Of a stretch of DNA of 64,000 nt, positions 59,004 through 64,000 are shown one piece after another. The first letter of the stretch is position 1; each line of letters opens with the position of its first letter. The notes under the pieces are model-generated. The model saw only the letters and a program-made list of their open reading frames with translations. It did no database searches and was not told where the DNA came from. The position numbers and the translations under genes were made by a program. Source of the DNA: Candidatus Saccharimonadota bacterium (GTDB lineage: Bacteria > Patescibacteriota > Saccharimonadia > Saccharimonadales > Saccharimonadaceae); assembly GCA_017619315.1 (NCBI GenBank), contig JAFZSN010000001.1, positions 62,001 to 126,000 on the forward strand. The letters are read 5' to 3'.

Positions 59004-60743
59004 ATGAACAAACAAGAAGCAATGCGACATACTTTGAGCCACGTCTTAGCTGCCGCCGTTAAGGAGTTATACCCAAATGTCAAATTTGGCATCGGTCCAG
59101 CTATTGATAATGGTTTCTACTACGACATAGATTTTGGTGATGCTAAGGTTAGCGACACCGATCTCGGCAAGATTGAAAAGAAAATGCGTGGTATCATCCA
59201 GCGCAAACTCAAGATGACAAAACGCGAAGCTACTAAGTCTGAGGCTCTAGATTGGGCTCGCGATAATAAACAAGATTACAAAATTGAATTAATCGAAGAG
59301 CTCCCAGAGAAGGAAACAATCACTTTCTACGATATGGGTGATTTGTTTACCGATCTCTGCAAAGGTCCTCATGTCAAAGATTTATCCGAGACAGGTCCAT
59401 TCAAATTGATCCGCGTTGCTGGCGCTTACTGGCGCGGCGACGAGAAACGCCCGATGTTAACCCGTATTTATGGCGTTGCTTTTGAGACAGAAGATGAGTT
59501 GAACAAATATTTAGAACAGCAAGAAGAGGCTAAGAAGCGTGATCACCGCAAACTCGGCAAGGAACTAGATCTGTTTTGCTTCTCAGACCTAGTCGGCTCC
59601 GGTTTACCGCTATTCACCCCGCGCGGAACTGTTCTCCGAGACCTAATTAATGAATTTACTCAGAGTTATCGTCTCAAAAATGGATACGAGAAAGTCTGCA
59701 TCCCACATATTGCAAACGTGGATCTCTACAAGGCTTCGGGTCATTATGAAAAATTCCCAGAAATGCTCCAGTTCGTTTCTCAAGAGTCTGGAGATCATCT
59801 AGCGATCAAGCCAGTGTCTTGCCCTCACCATGCACAGATCTTTGCTGGTTCACCGCGTTCTTATAAGGACCTTCCGATTAAATATCTAGAGACTACCATG
59901 GTCTACCGCGATGAACGTAAAGGCGAGCTCGGCGGTCTTTCTCGTGTGCGCGCTATCACTCAGGATGATTCACACGTGTTCTGTACCGAAGACCAAATCG
60001 GTGATATCTTTGGCGAGCTCATCGAATCCGCAAAGGATCTTTACAAGGTAATCGACATGAAGCTTCGTCTCCGTCTCTCTTTCCGCGACGACGGCGATGG
60101 CTACATTGGTACCCCAGAAATGTGGAAGAAAGCCGAGAGTGCCATCAAAGACATGGCAGAGAAGTACAAAATGGATTACTTCATCGGTGAAGGAGAAGCC
60201 GCTATGTATGGCCCGAAGATGGACTTCATGGCCGTGGATGCATTGGGTCGCGAATGGCAGCTTGCTACCGTGCAGCTAGACTACGCGATGCCTACCCGCT
60301 TCCATCTAGAGTACACCGACGTTGATGGCTCCAAGAAGACCCCTGTCATGATCCACTGCGCCCTGCTTGGCTCTATCGAGAGATTCCTCAGTATTTATAT
60401 TGAGCATACCGCCGGTTGGTTCCCAATGTGGTGCGCTCCTGAGAACGTCCGTATTCTCACCGTCAATAATCAGGTAACCGATTACGTTAAGAGAATTAAA
60501 GATGTCCTAGATACCGTAGTTCTGAATGAACCTATCAAGAACAACAAGCTACGCGTAACCATAGATGACTCCGCCGACTCTCTCGGCAAGAAGATTCGTC
60601 GCGCTACCGAGATGAAGATCCCATGCGTAATCATTGTCGGTCCGAAAGACGCCGAAGAGGAAATCGTCTCCATTCGCCTTCGCGACAAAGAAGAAAAGGT
60701 TAAATTGAAAGACCTCGCCAAGTTCCTAGGAAAACTGAGTTAA
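59004..60743 (+). CDS. thrS: Threonyl-tRNA synthetase without the TGS domain
   Basis: 579 residues. Begins directly with the editing domain: zinc-like HTLSHVL (HxxxH at residues 9-13) and CKGPHV. Catalytic class II core: motif 2 YRDERKGELGGLSRVRAITQDDSHVFC, zinc ligands in SCPHHAQIF, motif 3 region MIHCALLGSIERF (family usually MIHRAILGS). Anticodon domain at the end. The N-terminal TGS domain of E. coli ThrRS is absent. Its TAA overlaps the miaA ATG. Confidence 0.95.
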   Translation: MNKQEAMRHTLSHVLAAAVKELYPNVKFGIGPAIDNGFYYDIDFGDAKVSDTDLGKIEKKMRGIIQRKLKMTKREATKSEALDWARDNKQDYKIELIEELPEKETITFYDMGDLFTDLCKGPHVKDLSETGPFKLIRVAGAYWRGDEKRPMLTRIYGVAFETEDELNKYLEQQEEAKKRDHRKLGKELDLFCFSDLVGSGLPLFTPRGTVLRDLINEFTQSYRLKNGYEKVCIPHIANVDLYKASGHYEKFPEMLQFVSQESGDHLAIKPVSCPHHAQIFAGSPRSYKDLPIKYLETTMVYRDERKGELGGLSRVRAITQDDSHVFCTEDQIGDIFGELIESAKDLYKVIDMKLRLRLSFRDDGDGYIGTPEMWKKAESAIKDMAEKYKMDYFIGEGEAAMYGPKMDFMAVDALGREWQLATVQLDYAMPTRFHLEYTDVDGSKKTPVMIHCALLGSIERFLSIYIEHTAGWFPMWCAPENVRILTVNNQVTDYVKRIKDVLDTVVLNEPIKNNKLRVTIDDSADSLGKKIRRATEMKIPCVIIVGPKDAEEEIVSIRLRDKEEKVKLKDLAKFLGKLS

Positions 60744-61519
60744 TGCGAAACGGATCAGGCGCCGAACATATCCCTACCATCATTATCTTAGGCCCAACTG
60801 GCTCCGGCAAAACCGGAGTCAGTATAGAGCTCGCCAAGGCCTTAAACGGCGAGATTATCTCCGCTGACTCCCGTGCGATATATAAGGGTATGGATATCGG
60901 CACCGCCAAACCCACAAAAGAAGAGCAGAGCAGCGTCCCCCATTACGGCCTCGATCTAGTCGAACCAGGCGAGAGGTTCACTGTTGCAGACTGGAAAACC
61001 TACGCTGAGGATAAGATCAAAGATATTAGGTCTCGCGGCAAAGTCCCGATCGTAGTGGGCGGCACCGGCCTTTACATTGATGCATTAATCTATGACTACA
61101 AATTTAAAGGCCCGACCGGCCACAAGATTGGCGATATTGAACAAAAATCCTGTTCAGACCGCAAAGATATCAAAGGTGACTATTTAATCATTGGCATCAA
61201 ATGCAAGACGGAAGACTTGAGAACTAGGCTAAAGAAGCGTATCGACAAAATGTTCTGCCAAGATTTATACGACGAGCTAAACTCACTTGTTCAGAAATAT
61301 GGCTGGGGTAGCGGCGCCATGAAGAGCGATATCTACGAATACGCCTGGAAATATCTTGAGGGCGAACTCACCTTGGAAGAAGCCAAAGAGAAATGCTTCT
61401 ACGAAGATTGGCACCTCGCCAAGCGTCAAATGACCTGGTTTAAGAGGAACACCCAAATAGAATGGATGGAGCTGGAAAAAGTTTATTCATACGTCACAAA
61501 AAAGTATCGAGCAGGTTAA
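60743..61519 (+). CDS. miaA: tRNA dimethylallyltransferase, short form
   Basis: 258 residues (usual about 300). P-loop IILGPTGSGKTGVSIELA, ISADSRAIYKGMDIGTAKP, VGGTGLYIDALIYD, and the C-terminal WHLAKRQMTWFKRN motif. The helical insertion near residues 130-200 is reduced. Adds an isopentenyl group to A37 of tRNAs reading UNN codons. Translationally coupled to thrS (TAATG). Confidence 0.92.
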   Translation: MRNGSGAEHIPTIIILGPTGSGKTGVSIELAKALNGEIISADSRAIYKGMDIGTAKPTKEEQSSVPHYGLDLVEPGERFTVADWKTYAEDKIKDIRSRGKVPIVVGGTGLYIDALIYDYKFKGPTGHKIGDIEQKSCSDRKDIKGDYLIIGIKCKTEDLRTRLKKRIDKMFCQDLYDELNSLVQKYGWGSGAMKSDIYEYAWKYLEGELTLEEAKEKCFYEDWHLAKRQMTWFKRNTQIEWMELEKVYSYVTKKYRAG

Positions 61520-61574
61520 ATCTACTAAATTTAATTCCGATATTTATTAAAATCGTGCTACAATAATATACAGA

Positions 61575-62180
61575 ATGACCAAAGTTGCTAACACTCCAAC
61601 AGAAAAATTGTTTGGTTCTAAGACTAGGGCCAAATTGTTGAAGTTATTCTTTGAAAATCCCGAGAAATCCTTCTATGTCCGAGAGATGACAAGGGTAATA
61701 GACGAGCAGATCAACTCGGTCCGTAGAGAACTATTGAACCTCGAAAGTATCGGCATCATCAAAAACGATACTTTTGACAACAAAATCTATTACTCGGCCA
61801 ATAATAAACATCCATTTTGTCGTCCACTCACGGAAATCTTTTCCAAAAAAATTAATACACTGAGCGACCAAGATATCCGCGAGACCACATGGGAAGAATA
61901 TTGCCGTCCGGTCAAGAAATACCTGAAGGGCCTTATTGTCACCAATCGTTTGCCAGGCCAAGAAGGTGTCGACCTTCTCATCATCGGCAACGATAAGACC
62001 AAGAAGCTTACCCGTTGGGCCGAAGTCATAGAGAAGAAACAGGGCAAACCAATCAATTATGTAATTATGACGCCCGACGACTTTGTTTATCGTAAGAGCG
62101 TCCAAGACCGTTTCCTCGGCGATGTTCTCGAGATGGAAATAACTGAAATCATTGACCCAGATAAAATAATCAAAGAATAG
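61575..62180 (+). CDS. Winged-helix transcriptional regulator
   Basis: 201 residues. Residues 10-75 form a winged helix (LFGSKTRAKLLKLFFENPEKSFYVREMTRVI, INSVRRELLNLESIGII) of the MarR/ArsR-like group; the C-terminal part (GLIVTNRLPGQEGVDLLIIGN) resembles the nucleotidyltransferase-like domain fused to such helices in some archaea and CPR. Target unknown. A TACAAT box lies 10 nt before the ATG. Followed by the MBL-like and M50 genes, probably one operon. Confidence 0.7.
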   Translation: MTKVANTPTEKLFGSKTRAKLLKLFFENPEKSFYVREMTRVIDEQINSVRRELLNLESIGIIKNDTFDNKIYYSANNKHPFCRPLTEIFSKKINTLSDQDIRETTWEEYCRPVKKYLKGLIVTNRLPGQEGVDLLIIGNDKTKKLTRWAEVIEKKQGKPINYVIMTPDDFVYRKSVQDRFLGDVLEMEITEIIDPDKIIKE

Positions 62181-62187
62181 GAGCAAA

Positions 62188-62634
62188 ATGTTTGAACTAG
62201 AAAGCAAAAACCAAGACGAAATCATTGTCTCTACCAAGAGTACTACGGTAAAGTTTAATATTGCCGATGCTACGATCGACGCTAACCTCCCTGTTGGCAA
62301 AATCGAAGGCCCAGGCGAATTCGAAATTGGTGATGTCTCCATTCGTGGCATTTTGACCGAAAGCAAGAAAACCATCTACGATGTCGAAATTGGCGGCATC
62401 CACACTGGGATCATCGGTGGGATCGAAGAGAATCTTGATGATATCGTGGCTGACATCCTCTGTACTTCCTCTATTCGCGCCATTCGTGAAATCGAACCAA
62501 AACTAATCGTCTCTATGGGCAATGTCGATGCTATGGTCTCCGATCTGAAGCTCACCGCCCGCACCGAGAAGAAATTGAAAGTAAAGAATCTCGACAGCCT
62601 CCCTGCTACTAAAGAGGTGGTCGTTCTAACATGA
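62188..62634 (+). CDS. MBL-fold-like protein lacking metal ligands
   Basis: 148 residues. Contains IEGPGEFEIGDVSIRGI, a motif of UlaG-type metallo-beta-lactamase-fold proteins common in Patescibacteria, but no HxHxDH metal site, so probably not a hydrolase. AGGAG upstream. Its stop overlaps the start of the protease gene by 4 nt. Confidence 0.6.
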   Translation: MFELESKNQDEIIVSTKSTTVKFNIADATIDANLPVGKIEGPGEFEIGDVSIRGILTESKKTIYDVEIGGIHTGIIGGIEENLDDIVADILCTSSIRAIREIEPKLIVSMGNVDAMVSDLKLTARTEKKLKVKNLDSLPATKEVVVLT

Positions 62635-63275
62635 ACCTAGACTTTGGATCTATCCTTATAATTCTAATCATCATCGTGGGATCCGTGATTCTTCACGAAC
62701 TGTCGCATGGCTTGGTTGCATATTGGCTTGGTGATCGTACTGCAAAAGAAGCCGGTCGCCTCTCCTTGAACCCGTTAAAACATATCGACCCCTTCATGTC
62801 TATCCTTGTGCCAGTGATACTGTATATGCTAAAGGCGCCAGTTTTTGGCGGCGCCAAACCAGTCCCTATCAATAAATATAATCTAAAAGGCCGGGAATGG
62901 GGAATGGCACTCGTAGCTTTTGCGGGGCCGTTTACTAATCTTTTAATTGCATTTATATCATTTGTAATTGGCCATTTTACAGGACTAATATATGGAACGT
63001 GTGGTCAGCTACCTGAATTTATCTTCTCCGAGCTGGTGTTCGTAAATCTTGGTTTTACAATATTCAACATTATTCCAATCCCACCGCTAGACGGCTCCAG
63101 GATCCTTTACGCTATTTCGCCGGACTTCGTTCGCGACATCCTCTCCACTATTGAGCCGTATGGGTTTATTGTCGTCTATCTCCTCATAGTTATCCTCGGC
63201 CAGGTCTTTTCAAATGTTATGATCGGTGCTACAAACGCTATCCTATCTGCCTTCTATTTTATTGTTGGTGCCTGA
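62631..63275 (+). CDS. Site-2-protease-like (M50) membrane metalloprotease
   Basis: 214 residues, four to six membrane helices. Active-site HELSHGLVAYWLGD (HExxH) in the first helix region and the third ligand motif NIIPIPPLDGSRIL. The rest fits the small M50B/SpoIVFB-like group. Cuts substrates within the membrane; target unknown. Confidence 0.88.
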   Translation: MNLDFGSILIILIIIVGSVILHELSHGLVAYWLGDRTAKEAGRLSLNPLKHIDPFMSILVPVILYMLKAPVFGGAKPVPINKYNLKGREWGMALVAFAGPFTNLLIAFISFVIGHFTGLIYGTCGQLPEFIFSELVFVNLGFTIFNIIPIPPLDGSRILYAISPDFVRDILSTIEPYGFIVVYLLIVILGQVFSNVMIGATNAILSAFYFIVGA

Positions 63276-63280
63276 TATGT

Positions 63281-63286
63281 TATAAT
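63281..63286 (+). promoter_or_regulatory. -10 box of the structured leader
   Basis: TATGTTATAAT; transcription expected near 63293. Confidence 0.65.
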
Positions 63287-63290
63287 AAAA

Positions 63291-63437
63291 GTAGCCCTGT
63301 TGGCGACATGATTTTCCTGAATAATCATGTTATAGGGATTTCGTGGCTTACACCCGTGGGTGTATCGCATAAGATCTTACCCACCTTGTATATATTACGG
63401 GGAAAACAGGCTGGCAGGGTCCAAGAAAAAGGCGGGC
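63291..63437 (+). ncRNA. Structured RNA or 5' leader of the NUDIX-RNase H gene
   Basis: Closing stem AGCCCTGTT (63293-63301) with AACAGGCT (63405-63412). Inside: hairpin ACATGATT/AATCATGT (63306-63330), and two mutually exclusive hairpins: TACACCC/GGGTGTA (63349-63364) and GTGGGT/ACCCAC (63356-63384). No reading frame explains it. I could not match it to tmRNA, SRP RNA, RNase P RNA or a known riboswitch; 6S RNA is not excluded. Confidence 0.4.
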
Positions 63438-64000
63438 ATGAAACAAAGAATACGCGTAGTTGGAATAATTAGAAATTCAGAGGGGGTTTTAGTTTTTAAA
63501 CGCAACCGGGGTCGTAGTGAGTCGCCGGTTTTTTGGGAGCTTCCTACCGGTAAGATTAAATTCGGTGAACAACCCGAAGAGGCGATGGCTCGCTCTCTTG
63601 CCGAATACACTGGGCTTGTTGCCTCATCGATCAGATTAAAAGATGCCATTACTTTCTTGGCCCCAGAGGGCTCCAGCCAACTCAGTAATTTATATATAGT
63701 ATATGAACTCGGCGTCGACGGTGACGCTAAACCAGAGCCAAGAGACAGATATACTGCCTATAAGTATATTAAAGATTTCGCGAACTCCGGTGTTCACCTT
63801 AACGAGACTAGCCTCTCTGTAATTGACATCGAAGGGGAGAAGACCACCTCTGACCACAACTATCACCGTGACACCGCGAACGGCGTCACCATCAATGTCG
63901 ACGGTGCTTCGCGCGGCAACCCGGGTCCGGCAGGGATTGGTTATATTATCTACGATGAAAGAGGGCAGCTTATTGAAAAAGGCGGAGAGTTTATCGGTTT
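63438..64000 (+). CDS. NUDIX hydrolase fused to RNase HI (3' part outside the window)
   Basis: Open from ATG 63438 to the window end (187 codons). NUDIX domain: ELPTGKIKFGEQPEEAMARSLAEYTGL, aligned to GX5EX7REUXEEXGU, but the RE and second EE positions read RS and EY, so activity is doubtful. After a linker, RNase HI begins: TINVDGASRGNPGPAGIGYIIYDERG with the first catalytic Asp. RNase HI removes RNA from RNA-DNA hybrids. The fusion is unusual. Confidence 0.85.
   Translation, partial: MKQRIRVVGIIRNSEGVLVFKRNRGRSESPVFWELPTGKIKFGEQPEEAMARSLAEYTGLVASSIRLKDAITFLAPEGSSQLSNLYIVYELGVDGDAKPEPRDRYTAYKYIKDFANSGVHLNETSLSVIDIEGEKTTSDHNYHRDTANGVTINVDGASRGNPGPAGIGYIIYDERGQLIEKGGEFIG

Overview
The window looks like chromosomal DNA from a Candidatus Saccharibacteria (TM7)-type member of the Patescibacteria/CPR. 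I infer this from gene content and style: compact genes, housekeeping enzymes trimmed of accessory domains (ThrRS without TGS, short MiaA, Rel without ACT), a T4SS_pilin-type small protein, type IV pilin genes, very large surface proteins, a ParA/ParB pair, and few biosynthetic genes apart from nucleotide and tRNA metabolism. TGA is used as a normal stop (for example at the ends of mutM, the lipid kinase and the M50 peptidase), so the code is standard and not the UGA=Gly code of Gracilibacteria/SR1. No phylogenetic test was possible.

Layout. 1-3157: type IV pilin region (pilin C-terminus, convergent pilin paralogue, prepilin peptidase, pilin-like protein fused to a FISUMP domain). 3159-5256: Xer-type recombinase, ndk, SLH-like secreted protein. 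5379-7662: polar amino-acid ABC transporter (minus strand). 7764-11916: tRNA-Arg, PPIase-like protein, D-2-hydroxyacid dehydrogenase, tRNA-Gly, argS. 11958-20799: orn, yjbR-like, mscL, membrane protein, dnaG-rpoD, T4SS_pilin-like protein, lipid kinase, P-loop kinase, polA. 20913-28010: cutinase-vWA protein, glycyl-radical-domain protein with an NrdR box, phospholipase C-like protein, mutM, holA, rpsT, DHH-like protein. 28093-37356: tRNA-Asp, rpsU, adk, map, ftsA, ftsZ, nrdR, thioredoxin-like, mscS, T-box, ileS. 37620-41838: surface-protein cluster ending in an LPNTG protein. 41943-46065: rplU, parA-parB, rel, HD phosphohydrolase. 46256-49001: tRNA-Thr, two membrane proteins, GT2 glycosyltransferase. 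49099-56802: a 2567-residue adhesin-like protein. 56925-end: tRNA-Val, two poorly characterised proteins, thrS-miaA, a winged-helix protein, MBL-like protein, M50 protease, a structured leader, and the start of a NUDIX-RNase H fusion.

Gene expression style. Many genes that begin a transcription unit have a TATAAT-like box exactly 6 nt before the ATG and no Shine-Dalgarno sequence, which implies leaderless mRNAs. Genes inside operons usually have AAGGAG-type sites and often overlap their neighbours. In three places the stop codon of the upstream gene lies inside the TATAAT box of the next leaderless gene. One palindromic TATAATTATA appears to serve two divergent leaderless genes.

Most unusual observation. 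All five tRNA genes (Arg, Gly, Asp, Thr, Val) are followed downstream by a second copy of their own 3' half (T-arm plus acceptor strand, up to CCA). The copy is exact in three cases and degenerate in two. In each copy the T-loop is altered: 4 nt lost in Arg, 30 nt inserted in Val, 34 nt in Gly, about 100 nt of structured sequence in Asp and Thr. This fits remnants, or a family of minimal forms, of elements inserted at the tRNA T-loop. Other points of note are an isoleucine T-box with visible antiterminator/terminator competition, loss of zinc ligands in both DnaG and NrdR, and a stand-alone glycyl-radical-like domain behind a near-consensus NrdR box.
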